Source: Tetmemena sp. SeJ-2015
Taxonomy: Eukaryota; Ciliophora; Spirotrichea; Sporadotrichida; Oxytrichidae
Assembly (NCBI GenBank): GCA_027382625.1
Contig: JAJKFJ010020921.1
Span: forward strand, 124,001-188,000
Reading direction: 5' to 3'
Length of the DNA: 64,000 bases
The position numbers and the translations under genes were made by a program. Positions 35,595-47,764 of the stretch are shown here, piece after piece. The stretch's first letter is position 1. Each line of letters begins with the position of its first letter. The notes beneath the pieces were generated by a model. The model did no database searches. It was given only the letters and a program-made list of their open reading frames with translations, and had not been told where the DNA came from.

Positions 35595-36010
35595 ATTTAC
35601 TTGATGTCTGTATTCAGTAAAAACAAGCTGCTCTATATAATGGCTTGTCAGATGCAGCTTGAGGGCTTTTCCATTTTTAAGGGTCTTTCTTGGCTATCAC
35701 ATACTTAGCATCTAACAATTGCCTTTTGAGCCTTGCAGACTTGAAAACCTTGCTACAGAATTATCAAGATTGAAGGATGCGAGGGATGCATCGCCCAAAT
35801 TGATATCTTCACGCTCTTCTAGTCTGACAGAGTTCTAATCTAACCACTCTCTAAAGCCATCGTCGCCTTTCTTATTGTTTAAGGACTGTTATTATCTCTA
35901 GTGGCACTGCAGAGCTTCGCAGCATCATCACTCGACGATATCAAGGGATTCAACTCTAGCCTACGGCTGAAAATAGCTGCTTTAAAGCCATTGTTGGTTA
36001 TTTTATCTTA
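35595..36010 (-). CDS. unrecognised minus-strand protein segment
   Basis: The minus strand reads DDGFREWLDQNSVRLEEREDI then NLGDASLASFNLDNSVARF. It ends QPRKTLKNGKALKLHLTSHY followed by IEQLVFTEYRHQ. Codon texture is clear, with TAG as Gln and one TGA as Trp. No domain recognised. A neighbouring frame on the same strand is also open. Confidence 0.45.
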
Positions 36011-36298
36011 AATTTTACAGACTTAAGCTTAAGCATATTTATTTATAGAAAAGCACATTTGGCCCTGGCTTTTAGAAAGTTGGTAGAAGCAGAATTGAAA
36101 TGGAGAAAGGACCCAGCATAAGTAGGAAATTTTATCTGAGAGTGATTGCATACATCATTTTAAATATCCCTGCAAACTATATTAACAAAGCCATCTTATA
36201 TAGTATAGTAATTAGATTCACTAATCAGTACAATAAGTGCTAGTTTTTGAAAACTATTATTAATTTACATTCCTAATATTTTACTTTACTTTAGAAAG

Positions 36299-37330
36299 TT
36301 GGAAAGCGTGCCCACTCTCAAAATAGCTAATCAGACTTCAGGCAAGCGTATAGCCGAACGAAAAGCGGGCGTATGTAAAAAACGAAGGATTACACTAAGT
36401 CCAGCTACTATAATAAATAATATTGGTTTGCCAATTCATAAATTTATGTCTAGAGTGATCAATAAAGGTTACGAAAAATAATTATCAGCCTTTAATCTTC
36501 CTCTTACAGAAGTAAAAATGTCAACTTACGAAAGATATTTAATCAAATTATTTGGATTTATACTAATAATTAAAAATCAAGAGATTTTATAGTGGGACCA
36601 GATGTACTCAAGCATGGGACAGCAGTATAGCGTCAACCAGGCACAGTCCATCCACTCCAAGTAGCTCTTTGGAAGGTTCAGCTCCAAGGCTGGCCAGTAA
36701 TTATATCTCAAATATTCACATAAAGACCCGCGCAGCTCATTAAATTGCAGTTCTTGATTAATGTCATTCATCTCTTGCCAGAAAGAACTAATTAAAGTGA
36801 TTGATCTGGTGGGGCTATAATGTTTCAAAACTTTCCTGAGCTGACTGTGCAGACTATGCTTGAGGAGATGAAATATGATAAGGAGGAAAAGAGATATCTT
36901 AACTACTATCCCGATGCTAAAGAATTGGCTGACTATTCGTTGATTTTACATTAAGTGGCAAAAAAAGGTTTAGGCTTGTCAGGACTTAGCAGCAAGCATG
37001 TGCTCCAGTCAGATTCAATAGATAAAGCTCCACACTTTAGAGATAAGCTCAGAGAGCTTAGATATTCATCCTTACTTTTCAAGTATATGTTCATCTTTAT
37101 TTAGAATTTATTATAGAAGAAGGGAAGAGCCCTCTCAGATCTCAAAGTGAAAGCTAGAAGGAGATAGCAGCAGAAGAAAAGAAAACTCTGAGAAAGAGGG
37201 CTCTTTCATAAGGAGTATAGAGGAGAACTGGCCTGCTAACCAAACAATCTGATATCAATCTTGCAAGGAGCCACGAAAAGTTCATCATAAGCTTTCCTCC
37301 TGCTTAGAGACAGCTGACTTGAGAATAAGT
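36299..37330 (+). CDS. unrecognised basic protein, two frame segments
   Basis: First segment (36299 to about 36770) reads KIANQTSGKRIAERKAGVCK, SRVINKGYEKQLSAF, LTEVKMSTYERYLIKLFG, then QMYSSMGQQYSVNQAQSIH. Second (from ATG at 36820) reads MFQNFPELTVQTMLEEMKYD, KRYLNYYPDAKELADYSLIL, LSGLSSKHVLQSDSIDKAP, and a very basic stretch LKVKARRRQQQKKRKLWERG. They are joined by a frame change near 36780-36820. The basic clusters suggest nucleic-acid binding or nuclear targeting, which is inference. A minus-strand open frame at 36577-36828 competes but ends abruptly. Confidence 0.5.
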
Positions 37331-38060
37331 CTTGCTATAAAACAAACTTTATTAACTTTAATTCATTAGCAATTTGCTTACTCAAAATTACACTTATCAT
37401 CTCATCTATTATTCATAGAACTATCTTCTTGATGTCTTCTAGCCTAATTTCCTAAATAGAACCAAAGAAAATACTTAATTGCTCTTTATCATACACTAAG
37501 AAGTTTTTTATCTGACCCTAGCTTGTCTTGTAGATTCTATTTACTCTTGAGAAGCCCTCTGCGAAAGGGTTGTATGGCTTAAGAATTATTGAAGAGCAGC
37601 TTGATACCGCTCCTTTCGCAATACTCTCCTGGAATAACAAGCTCTCAGATTATCTAGAAATATAATCAAGGAATTATGAAGAGATTCATCCCTAATACCT
37701 CTAGTTCTTATTAGAATATCCTCAAACAAAATTGCTATTCTCTCTTATAAAATAGTTCTCTAGTCCCTCTATATTTTATTAAATCAGCTTCGTTTGACTT
37801 GGATTTCTTTACCATTGAGGGATCGTAAATCGATTAAAGTAATAGTCTAACTCCATACTTAACTCTCATAAACTTAATTGTTGCAAGGTGTCACATTCTT
37901 AATTCATACCAAGGCAATTTCTCCATCAATGAGCATAGAGGTAGCGAATTCTTCTCTCTAAATTTATGATACAATGAGATTTAGTAGAATATGGTCCTAT
38001 ACTTTATAATTGCTATCAGAAGAAGCTAATTCTCTCTTTATATTTGCAAAAATCTAAAGT
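37300..38060 (-). CDS. DDE transposase, Tc1/IS630-like, triad present
   Basis: The minus strand reads FATSMLIDGEIALVWIKN (about 37960-37905), VKRSWFNKIQRDQRTILQE, ESLHNSLIIFLDNLRACYSR (about 37690-37640), then IILKPYNPFAEGFSRVNRIY (about 37590-37535), followed by IYKTSQGQIKNFLVYDKEQ and a helical C-terminus. FLDN is the second-Asp block. PYNPFAEGF holds a Glu about 33 residues later, a D34E-like spacing, and LIDGE is a candidate first Asp. A one-base shift separates the last two motifs near 37600. TAA/TAG serve as Gln inside the domain. Tc1-like enzymes move short TIR elements. No clear TIR flanks this gene. Confidence 0.6.
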
Positions 38061-38569
38061 TATAAAGAAAAGATAAAAGAAAAAAATTAATTTAATTATT
38101 AAGTAAGAAACTTAAAGAGTTAATTAGTTGTTAAGTATTCGTTTTTAATTTAAACCTTAAATGATTTTTCTATTGAAGGTTAGCTTAATTTGAGATATTA
38201 AAATATATGATTAAGACACTCTTTATTAATTTAAAGCTTAAATAAGTTTTATTTCATTAATTTTCTTTGTATATTTTTAGAATAGAAGTCTGAAGTGGAT
38301 CAGTCATAGTAAATAGAAAGTAATGAATGAACAAACGATAAACCCTAAACCCCCAAATCACCTGTGTGAAGAGATTAAATGGGTGGTGAAGAAATGTCCT
38401 AGGCTAAATGCATATGATCGGCTTTAATAAGAGTCTTAAGGCCAAGATTCTTTATTAAATCAGGAGATTTCAATAATCCTGCTGTAAATTGCTAAAAATC
38501 ACTTACAGTCTACCCACTCAGCTGCAACCTCAAGTCTCGTCCACTAAACCAAAACCCCACAATACGTTG

Positions 38570-39110
38570 CTCATTCCTCTCGCATGCGCTATTAATAGAC
38601 TGCCTTGGTCGGCTAGTCACACCATTCTTTAGCAGAGAAGTTGCAAAGTAATAGTCTATAGGAGGCGATTAGACCCCGACATTTTACAATTATAATGAAA
38701 TGGGAAAAAATTTTTAAATTTGAAATATCTTGTCCCTTCATCTTTCTCCATTAAAAAACCCCTTTTTTTAAATTTTTAAAAAAAAAGTGTTTTGAATTTA
38801 AACTCCCCAACAAAAATAAAGGTATTTTCCAGCAAAAAACTCGCACCGCTGACCTCCACGACTCTTCCCAGTCAAGCAGCACGCAGCCAGCCACCCAGGC
38901 CCACCTCAAATAGTCGGCGGGACCCTTTACTGCCTTGGGTGAGGTCACTCGGACTTGACCCAGGGGGGAGAGCTAAAGATGGTTGTATTCCTCTCGCATG
39001 GGGCTATTTGACTAGACTGCCTGTGGTCGGCTGTGTCACACCATTCTTTTAGGCAGAGAAGTTCAAAGTTTAAAAGTGTTACAATGAGAAAGGAGATCAG
39101 AAACCCGGAC
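38570..39110. repeat. diverged direct repeat (~120 bp, ~410 bp apart)
   Basis: ATTCCTCTCGCATG...GACTGCC...GTCGGCT...TCACACCATTCTTT...GCAGAGAAGTT occurs near 38575-38690 and again near 38985-39065. Differences are mainly homopolymer and single-base gains. The sequence between them is partly homopolymer-inflated (38690-38790). Confidence 0.6.
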
Positions 39111-39554
39111 GAATATTTCACAATTTCCTTAGTATTCTCAGTATAACTGGTAAAAATAATAGAAAATAGACTATAAAATTAATTATTAAAGTTAATTTGC
39201 TGTAGTTAAAGCCCTTAAAATTGTATTAAATTTATAACCATTCGATATAGTAAGAAATTATAAGCGACTTTTATCCTTGCAACTTTTGTCTAGAAGGTCT
39301 GTGTAACGAGCTACATCAAGCTCAAAGTTTAGCAAAATGATGATTTGGAAATTAGAACTTTGTGAAGTCATTATCTCTTCGAACATTGATCCAATCATTA
39401 AGGAGGTAGAAAAAATTAATATTAAAATTGAATAAGCTATTGAGCAAACATTATATTCGGTGATGTAGCTCATAAATTAAGCGCCATTATTTTATAAGAC
39501 TTGATTTGTTAATTAATTCAATTCTTATTTCATTTAATTTTCAACTATATTTAA

Positions 39555-40000
39555 CATTCTTACTTAATCTAAAGATTAAAGTGCTCACAGTTGATGCCAA
39601 CCAATACTTTAGTGGATGCCATGAAGCATCTCAGCTTCTTTAAAGTGGTACTCTTGCTTGAGCTTCTTCCTTTTCTTGCTCTAACTGTAGAGGATCAGAT
39701 TTAAACTTCTCGTTTGTTCCTCATCCTCATCTCTCCTCGGGCTCCTAGAAGTCTGCTGCTTTCTCAAGAGCATGCCGCACACTCACTACACGCAGATTAC
39801 TCAGTCTCATCTCCTTAGTTTATTAACTCCTCAAAAAGGCATGCACAACATCTCTCTCTCAAGTCTCTGCCTCCTCTTCGTAGAAAAAGCTTTGCGGACT
39901 TGGCCAGACCAGCAGGAAGCCTCCTTCCTCATCTCTAAGCTACCAACGATTTCTGGTCTGTATGAGGTGACTCCTCTGGAGGCACTCTATAGCTTCTAGC
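39555..40000 (-). CDS. unrecognised minus-strand segment
   Basis: The minus strand reads FEELINQGDETEQSACSECA then LLGARGEMRMRNKREV. After a frame change comes KKLRCFMASTKVLVGINCEH (about 39640-39580). A CSECAAC cluster is Cys-rich but does not match a complete zinc-finger spacing. Plus-strand open frames at 39772-40214 are probably shadows. Function unknown. Confidence 0.4.
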
Positions 40001-40489
40001 AACTTTGGCTCGCCAAACACGTGACTTGGTGAAATTCTGGCACGGCACTCTCCAAAGACTAGCCTTTAACCTAACTAGGCTAGTTTGGCTAGCTTCCCTC
40101 ACTCAAGTTCCTGCACTAGCTCCAGTGACCCAGGTCCATTCAAGCTCACAAACTAATATTTTGAAAGAGACTTCTACGCAAAAGAATTCAAGATGTCTAC
40201 TACATTTCTCATAAAACAAATTAATCTATCGTGGATTGTTGAAGAAATAAGATTAATCTGAATTTGAATGCTAATAAATATTCTCATCTTGTAGTAGTAG
40301 TATATTCATATTCGGGTTTTAATTTTTTCACTTAACAAAATATATTAAACATTATTTAATATTAGTTTTAATCAGAATAAGCAAATTAGAGATGTTCATC
40401 GGCTATCTCTTGCTCACAATTATTTAGAATAGGTTTTGGTCCTTTTTCTACAACCACTAATTTAATTTTATGACTAAAAGCTCTTACAA

Positions 40490-41470
40490 GGCTGACGACT
40501 CCGAGCAAGGAGCGTGGTATACTACACTATTTGCCTGCTAAAGCTTCCGTCTACATTAGGAAGGAGGTCACTTGGTGTCTCAAACTACTCATCAGAGTGC
40601 AGATGGCTTTACTTTAGAAATTGTAAATTCACAAGACTTTATCAGCTCAATCATGCAACCTATGCTGAGGCAACGAAGGCTTGCGGCTTTAGAAACTCCA
40701 CTCTACTTAGCGTGCTCTTCATAAAAATTAAATAGAAAGGACCTCCTCATCCTCTCACACTTGACTCAGCCCTACACCGCTCCTGGTAATCGATGAGTGA
40801 GATGAACCTTTCTGAATGACTTTCATGAATAACGAAATATGTGCAAGTGGTTTACTCAGAGTCCACCACAGATTTTCGCGTCTTCGACTATAAAAAAATA
40901 GTTAAGCTTATGATGCCAACATACAAGGCCTCCCAACATCATTGCTCTGTTGCTTCATCATTACTCAATGGTTCAGGCAGTTCGATAAAGTTATAAGAAG
41001 CCTCTAATCTAGATGTCGAGGGAAGATAAACAGCGCATCTTACTTGTGCACCGCCATTGCCATCACATAAAGGGATAAGTTCTCTGGTCGCCAAATGTCC
41101 AGAAGAACTATCACTTTCCCATCATCTACTCTTTGCCATGAATTGAGCGGTCTATAGCTCCACCTGTTGGTCCCAGTGATCGACATCCTCACCATTGGTT
41201 CGCAATCTCATTAACGTGAGAAGCGAAGCTTATAGATATATTGTGAGGATATTATATGACTCCTTTACTCTGTGGTATCAAGACCCCAGCTGTTCTCCTT
41301 GATTGGTTTGTTAAGTCTTTGATTTTAGAGTGGCTCGAATATTCCCCATTCTTCTATTAGATAAAAAAGAGTATGCAACCTTCCTAGTATCAGACTTTGA
41401 CTAGAGACCTCTGGCTCACATTCTTACCCTTATACGCTAACCTACCTTGAACTTTAGTTTGAGAGAGTTT
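40490..41470 (-). CDS. unrecognised, frame uncertain
   Basis: One minus-strand frame stays open throughout. It reads NGEDVDHWDQQVELQTAQF, GHLATRELIPLCDGNGGAQV, FIELPEPLSNDEATEQW and YFVIHESHSERFISLIDYQE. A neighbouring frame gives RVDDGKVIVLLDIWRPEN. About seven TGA occur, near the chance level, so support is weaker than for other loci. No domain is recognised. Confidence 0.35.
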
Positions 41471-41589
41471 GAATTTAATTTCTGTGAACCTATCTTTGCC
41501 AAATTAAATTCTAAGAAATAAATAAAATTTATAGCGGCAAGTTTGATTTATTAAGAGTTTAGGAATTAAAAAGGCCACTTCATCAATTA

Positions 41590-42387
41590 ATTTTCTTTTG
41601 CCAAAAGGTAAAGCCTAAGCCTTCCTCTGGTCGTTTATCATGACGCCCTCATGAAGATAAATGACCAATTGCTAGTAGCTGATAAGGTCTTTGAGCTGTC
41701 TGATCTCCATCCTCTCGATCTTGTTTTCCTTAATTTACTTAGTGTTGTACTAGTGGCGATTGAGCTTACTTACTTTGACTTTTTCTTATAAATGGAGCGG
41801 CCTCTCCTTTCTTTTCTTGCTTTGTTTTGTGAGGAGGATAAATTTTCTTTCTGAACTAAAAGGGGATTAACTTGACAGAGGCCTTACCACCGACACTAAT
41901 GGAGTTTGGTAGAGAGTTGTAGAACTCAGGCTTCATATAAGCAAAGAGTTCAGGCTTCAATCGAGCTTCGCCCTTCTCTTTGTTTCACCACATGGGTCAT
42001 CTCATTGACAAATTCCAAGTCTATGGAGATTCGTACATCAGCGATCCATTTTTTGTACAGGTAGTACAAGTCACCTAATCATGGAAATCCTTGAGAATCA
42101 ATGGTCTACAGGAGAATATTGTCTAGAAAATGTTCATTTGTGAGACCCTCTATCTTAGGAGCTGCCTCTGCAATCACATCACTCCTCTTCAAGCACTACT
42201 CACCTTAAGCTAAATATATAACTCCTTTTCTCAACAGGAAGAATAATACTGATGAAAAATATACAGAGCAAGTCTCCCTCAAGAGATTGGTCCATTTTTC
42301 CAAGTTAAGAAAATCGGGGAGATCCTTCTTGATATCTATCTTTTTCTTGACCACATTGACGGAAACTTGAGCGAGATCTCTGTTCAT
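41590..42387 (-). CDS. unrecognised protein with clear ATG start
   Basis: ATG at 42387 opens MNRDLAQVSVNVVKKKIDIK and KKDLPDFLNLEKWTNLLRET. A hydrophobic stretch YFSSVLFFLLRKGVIYLA follows, then RSDVIAEAAPKIEGLTNEHF and DVRISIDLEFVNEMTHVVKQ, about 150 codons in one frame. A shift near AGGGCGAAG (about 41975) gives RLKPELFAYMKPEFYNSLPN, and another shift gives ENKIERMEIRQLKDLISYQQ. The 3-prime part is Lys/Gln-rich. The start is chosen because the sequence just upstream is AT-rich. No family recognised. Confidence 0.55.
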
Positions 42388-42589
42388 ATCTTACTAAAAG
42401 TTAATAAATAAAGCTGTAAATATGCTTATGAAAAGTTATCATTATAAATTATATATTTAATTATAATTAAAATTAATAAATATAAAAATTCCTCGCAGAG
42501 AGTGAAAATCTTCTTAACTTTTCAATATCTGCAAAAGATAATTAACTCTTCTCATTTGAGAAACACTGATAAATAGTAAATTAAGCCAA

Positions 42590-43530
42590 CTCTTGAGGGA
42601 TTCTTTTGTGATCAAGATCAGCTATCCCTTGAGGAGTGGAAAGTGTCTTTGAAGAAGATGCAGAAGGGGCAAATAGGTCTAATGAGCTTGAACTAGTTGA
42701 GATTTGCAAGTTGGGGATATCTAGTTCGTTTCCCAAACCTTTCCAGCATCTTTCACTTGTTTTAAACTCCAGGACCTAGAGATGAGGTTAGGTCTCGTAA
42801 GGTAGGCCAGTCATAAAGCTTCTATCCTTTATTCGAGACACCAGCCCGCTTAGACTGATAGTTCAGATTACCACGCATCTCTATTCTTAGACCAAGAACT
42901 TAGGTCTATCAAGGCTTTGGCCGATAGGCTTTAATAAAGTCCAAACCCAGCTGAGTAGATCCAGTCTACAAGTCATCAGCGGAGCAGATTGAATACCAGA
43001 AACTAGAGCTATGTATCAGCCTGAGTCCTCTCTTAGAAGAGTAAGCATTCCTAATGTGTGCTTGCAGATCAATTAGGGAATGAGGAATAGGTCGCTGTAA
43101 TTCAGGGAGAAGCCTCTACTAAGTGAAATGCGATGGCCCATAATTGCACTGCATTAAGAGAGAAGATGCTAAAATAAGGCCTTGACAAAGTTGTTATTCA
43201 GGCTCAAGAGAAGTGTACTAGAGAAGTCGCTGAAAACATTTCCACCTTAAGGGGGGGTGAGACTAGACTTATTTGCAAATCTCCTCCTTCATTCCTCTTT
43301 AAGACATAGTCAAGAGAGCAGACTAGAGGAGAGCCTCTAGAAGAGGGAGCCTATTCATTCGCTCAGAGAGTTAAAGATAAATGAGTCGTGAAGTTAATCG
43401 AAAGTTTGAGAAATAAGATCTTTCTTAAAATAATAAAGCAGTTTCTAGTAAATCAGCACATTTTCAAGTTTCAAAGAAAAAGTACAGTGTTTAAAATATA
43501 AACAATTAGATTAAATATTATTAATTTTTT
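42590..43530 (+). CDS. unrecognised ~310-aa protein, single frame
   Basis: Plus-strand frame reads DQDQLSLEEWKVSLKKMQKG, GYLVRFPNLSSIFHLFQTPG, YKSSAEQIEYQKLELCISLS and LLEEQAFLMCACRSIREWG. It then reads LHCIKREDAKIRPW and closes with a basic SRREVNRKF-like tail. Six TGA are read as Trp and many TAA/TAG as Gln. No frame break is needed. Rich in Arg/Ser at the C-terminus. Function unknown. Confidence 0.45.
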
Positions 43531-43569
43531 TTATCTAACTTTAAAATAACATTGGTTAATTAACATTCG

Positions 43570-44450
43570 TAATAGGATAAGTCAATCAGGCTGGGGCAAG
43601 ATTTTTTTATATAGTTTTTAAAAATAAAAAGAAAAAAAAAAAGTTTTGCAAAATTTAAAAATAATCCTTTCAAAATTTCTAATGCCATTTTAATCTAACT
43701 TTAAATTTAGTCATGAATTAATTTTTCTTTTGAAAATGAGTGGGAAAGGGGGTTCAGGGCATTCTTGGAATATATTGGGGTGTGATGAAATTTGAATGCC
43801 TTTTTAAAAAGGGAAAATGATGTTGCATTCAAAAACCCAAAACCCCAAAAAATTTTAAGAAGTGAAAATAAGTTGTGTATAATTTTAATTTTTTTTAAAT
43901 TTTAAAACTTTTAAAAATGCTAAATTTTTTAACCCCAAAAAAGGGAATTAAAGTCTTCTAGGGAAGGGGACTTTCGTCTGTCTCAAAATTTCTGAATTTT
44001 TTTTCCTTTAAATGTTCCCCTATCTTTTTTATAAAGTGTTAGGTTTTAAAAGGTTGCTTGATTTTTTTTTGTTTACTAACTTTTTCAAGGTTTTTGATCC
44101 TTTTTATCTTTCAATGTCTTGTTGGGAATTATTTGCATCATCTTTTAAATTTTAATAAATATATTCCCCTGGTTTCATATGCATTCAAAGATGGGAAAAA
44201 TATAGACCAAAAGTCCCCCTGCACTGAACCCTTGAGCCAAGGGCGTTCTATGGGAAATAGCCTGAATTTTCACCGATGCTTCCCAATGTTTTCTCTTCTT
44301 AACCCAAATCTGTTGAACTATGACAAACTGCTTGAAATGGTTAAAATTTTTCAAAAGATTTTCTCTGGTTGAAAATTTGTGCCCAATCATGCAATCCCTC
44401 ACTCCTCAAACGAGTCAGTGGAAAAAAAAGCAGTAAGTAGTACTTGTTGC
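43570..44450. other. homopolymer-inflated stretch
   Basis: Runs of A, T and C of 4-9 dominate from about 43610 to 44060, then ease. Open frames at 44058-44402 on both strands overlap and look like artefacts of this composition. Confidence 0.45.
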
Positions 44451-44559
44451 GCCCCGTGCTGAGAAAATTCCCCTTTGTGTGATCTCCCCTTAGGGAAAGG
44501 GGATGGCGATGTAATCATGATAAAAAACCAGCAAGATGAAGAACGTACTAGCCCCAGTT

Positions 44560-45255
44560 TTTGTCCCTCGCTTCTCTCAACACTGTCAGTTCGTTTGCGA
44601 ACTCAAGACCTCTGTCTTCCTTCTTTACAAGGTATTCGTAAGGAAAGATCTTGTAAGTCTTCTTGTATGATGTGTCTCTTCGCTTCGCATCGCATCAGCA
44701 AGGTGGAGGTAATTCTCCAAAGTTACAACTCTCAAGCATGAGTCTTGCTTTGAGCTAGCTGAAACTTTACTGACACCATATACTAAGTCTGATCATGAAC
44801 TCAATCTTCCTCTTCTCTCCTCTTGCTTCCTCTTTGTTGACTTTTCAAGGTATCGTGCTTGCCTCTTAGCTGGCACCATCTTTAAAGTTCTTATCCCAAT
44901 ACGAACCAGCCAGGCTTCTTCTCCATTTTTCTTGAGGAAAGCGAGGTGAGAGGAATGTCTGCCTCACAAGTTGAGCAAGGTTAGCGACCTCCACTTCTAA
45001 TGCTTCATATAGATCTTAGGTTTGTCTGAGTGGGGACGTCCTTGATGTTCCGCTGAGCTCTTGAGATATTCTAACTGTCTGACATATCGCATTCAAAATC
45101 TTCTCCATTGATCTCTGGAGCAGCAACAAGAGGAGAATCAGGTGCGATAGTTTAAACGCCCACCATCTGCTTGACAATTTAAAGCACAGAGATCTCTTCT
45201 CGAGCTCAAGTTCAGTAGAGCTCTCCCTTGCACTTATTGCACACATCATCTTGTT
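44560..45255 (-). CDS. unrecognised protein with CxxC motif
   Basis: The minus strand begins DDVCNKCKGELYW (about 45250), then PLVAAPEINGEDFECDMSDS and QNISRAQRNIKDVPTQTNLR. After a frame change it reads EEARGEKRKIEFMIRLSIW and YKIFPYEYLVKKEDRGLEFA, then NELTVLREARDKNW (about 44610-44570). A single CxxC plus a later CSTC could be a zinc-binding pair, but spacing is not diagnostic. Function unknown. Confidence 0.45.
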
Positions 45256-45369
45256 TGGTTGCTGTTCAAAACATTAGTTTAGCTTGTGTTTGCTAAGGTT
45301 CTGTACTTGTTCTTAACTAGAGGCTTGCAACTAAATTTAAATTTAATTATGAAAGAGGCCTCAGATTTA

Positions 45370-45900
45370 AGAGAAGGATTACTAGTTTGCACGAATTACA
45401 AAAAACATAAATTTAAACGAGAAAAGAAGAGGTTTTCTTAATTACAAGTCGAAGTACAATTGAATGAGCAAGTTTGAATTATAAATAGTGTAAGTAGAAT
45501 GCATAAAAAAGTCAGTTGAGGACTTCATAATATCTCGTCTGCATGATCAATGTTTCAGAAACATAATTGCTAACTTAGTGTTGCAATGTTATTAGATTGG
45601 CTAACTAGTGACTAAACCACCAATCCTCACTCAATATAAAGGATCCTGAAATTGTATACTTACAACTTTATTGATTGGCTAAATACTTTTGAGGCTAGGT
45701 ATCATTTAATAAAGAGTATGTCCTGAAGCCATCAAAATTGTTTATTGATATATAGTATCCGCATGAATGTGCTCTTAATGTGCGATTATATATTTTTCGA
45801 TTTAAATATCTCCTTATTATATTCCATTCCTTAATTGATTTCATTTTGATTATGTTTTTTGTAATTATTCTGATCAACTATTCGTATCCTGACCGTAATA
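45370..45900. mobile_element. short TIR element, copy 4 (~520 bp)
   Basis: Right end GATCAACTATTCGTATCCTG (from 45872) is the canonical terminus. Its inner TATGTTTTTTGTAATTATTC is mirrored at about 45395 by GAATTACAAAAAACATAA. The outer left tip is diverged. Size matches the other copies. Confidence 0.55.
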
Positions 45901-46020
45901 TGATGCTGTTGCCTACTCAGTAGCACTCACGAGAACATAAGAGTGCAAAAGATGTTATTGATGTTCTTCATATTTCTTATTTATATTAGATAGCTCCATA
46001 TATTTCTTATTCTGCTTGAT

Positions 46021-46190
46021 TTTGCTACGAATTAATTCAAAACGCAGTTAGTAGTGCTACTAAATTCCGTTGGCAACCCATATTAGTAATGTTCAATCAC
46101 GAAAGCTAAAATTGCTACTAATTTCATGCAACGGCGATTTAACTGCTACTACTATTAATTCAGCAACTTTAGTATTGCTACTAATTAAGT
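46021..46190. repeat. clustered TGCTACTAATT-type short repeats
   Basis: TTGCTACGAATTAA, AGTGCTACTAAA, ATTGCTACTAATTT, ACTGCTACTACTATT and ATTGCTACTAATTAAG occur within 170 bp, some with flanking TTAATT. They may be binding-site clusters or a decayed small repeat. Confidence 0.35.
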
Positions 46191-46389
46191 ATTAAGTATA
46201 ATTAGTATTAATCTAATAGAGCCACCACATATAAAAAGTAGCTCCATCTTCACAAACTTGCACCTGATTCGCTTAGTTCTCTAGCTCTATCTATTTCAGC
46301 TTGTCATCCTTAGGATCTCACTATTAAATAGTAAGACTTCAGCTTCGTTCGGATCTAGATAATAATAATAACTCTGATTTTCAAATAGA

Positions 46390-47200
46390 ACAACCGAGTA
46401 CTCGAGCAAGATGGGAAAACCTGAATGTTAAGCGATTAAGAGTGGAAGCGCAAGAGTTGAGTAGCAACAAGTTTCGAAGCAAGAAAGACCTCTACAGGTA
46501 CCTCACTTAGCAACGTAAGAAGCTCTCATATGCAGTAACAATAATCTTAGTGGTTTGTTCCTTCGACAATGTAGGAACAAAAATCTCGTTCCTCAAAGCA
46601 ATTCTGGCTGATGAGAAGAAAGCTCCCAAAACAATCGATGTCAACATGAGGAGATCCCTCAAACTATCCTTGAATCTCAGTTCACTAATATGTATTGACG
46701 ATGTCATGGGAGATCCGGAGTGCTCGTATTCCTCCTACAAATAACAACTCGTAAACAAGTTGCCAGAACGAAGTTCTTCTTTGGCGTCGCTACTGTACGT
46801 GCATAGTACCTCAAAGAGATCATTAAGATGCACACAGGAAGAGATTCTAAGTAGAGAGAACGACCCAAATAAAGCAAGGTAATAGTTATCAGCGACGAAT
46901 GGTTTGAGCAGCTCAGAAGTATCCCTACTTCCTAGTAAGTTTTAGAGTTTTACTGTGTAGAGAAACCTGGCACTGGCATCTACTAATGAAGAGAGGCAAA
47001 GTGTATTCAGAGCACGGAAGCAAAACACAAGCATCGAGGTGAGCAAGGGTCTATCACTATACAAACTTAGGACGACGAGATGCACATAATGCGGGAGCAG
47101 GTTCGAATATGAGGAAGCTAGGTCCATCTGCCCCAACAGAAGAGAGAGGAACCTCTTAAGAATTCCTTCTTCCCAGATAAGCAAAAGTGACTTAAGATAA
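46390..47200 (+). CDS. unrecognised basic protein
   Basis: Plus strand reads RWENLNVKRLRVEAQELSSN, SKKDLYRYLTQQRKKLSY, VGTKISFLKAILADEKKAPK and ICIDDVMGDPECSYSSY (about 46395-46740). After a frame change near 46765 it reads FFFGVATVRAQYLKEIIKMH, KVIVISDEWFEQLRSIPTS, VLEFYCVEKPGTGIYQW and QDDEMHIMREQVRIW. Both halves have strong codon texture. Basic N-terminus; no recognised domain. Minus-strand open frames here are shadows. Confidence 0.5.
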
Positions 47201-47764
47201 GTAACGCTTAAAACTTTCCATAATCACTCTACCTTATCTCGCACAAAACTTTGTCTTCTCTTATTCCACTCTCTTACAACTACTGACATTAAATCCTCTG
47301 TATCCATAGCTTAATCATGCATCAAGTGATAGAGCAGCAGCTTATTATAAATTAACTATAAGTTCCAGTAAAACTCAATGACGTTGAACTCTGCGAGTAT
47401 GGAACAACATTAAAAACAGAGTGATGTTCAACTCAGCGTAGGCCTTCTTCGCTTTCTTTGTCTTCCGGTTATAAGGAAATATGAAGTGAATCGTTGGTTA
47501 TAAGAATAAGATTTAAAGCCCAATTCTTATTAGAGATGTGATTAAGGAAAAATGATTAAAGATCAGTGATTGAATATATTTTATTGAATTTAAAAGTTTA
47601 ATATAATTATCATCAGGCTATAATTAAAATTTAATTTTATATTGAATTCCTCTATAGTATTCAGTGATTAAAAATGGGGTGTCTAAATTTAATCAAAACA
47701 TAATCTTTTCCTGTTTAATAATAAAAATATTTACCCTACTTTCTTCTCAAACTCTGAAAATTAT

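Noticed and set aside
36577..36828. Minus-strand 83-aa frame rich in Trp/Tyr
   Set aside because: Reads well, but the plus strand has a longer continuous coding frame through the same bases; kept as a competing possibility only.
38338..38365. Telomere-like ACCCTAAACCCCC
   Set aside because: Only about two units, internal, and not a tandem array.
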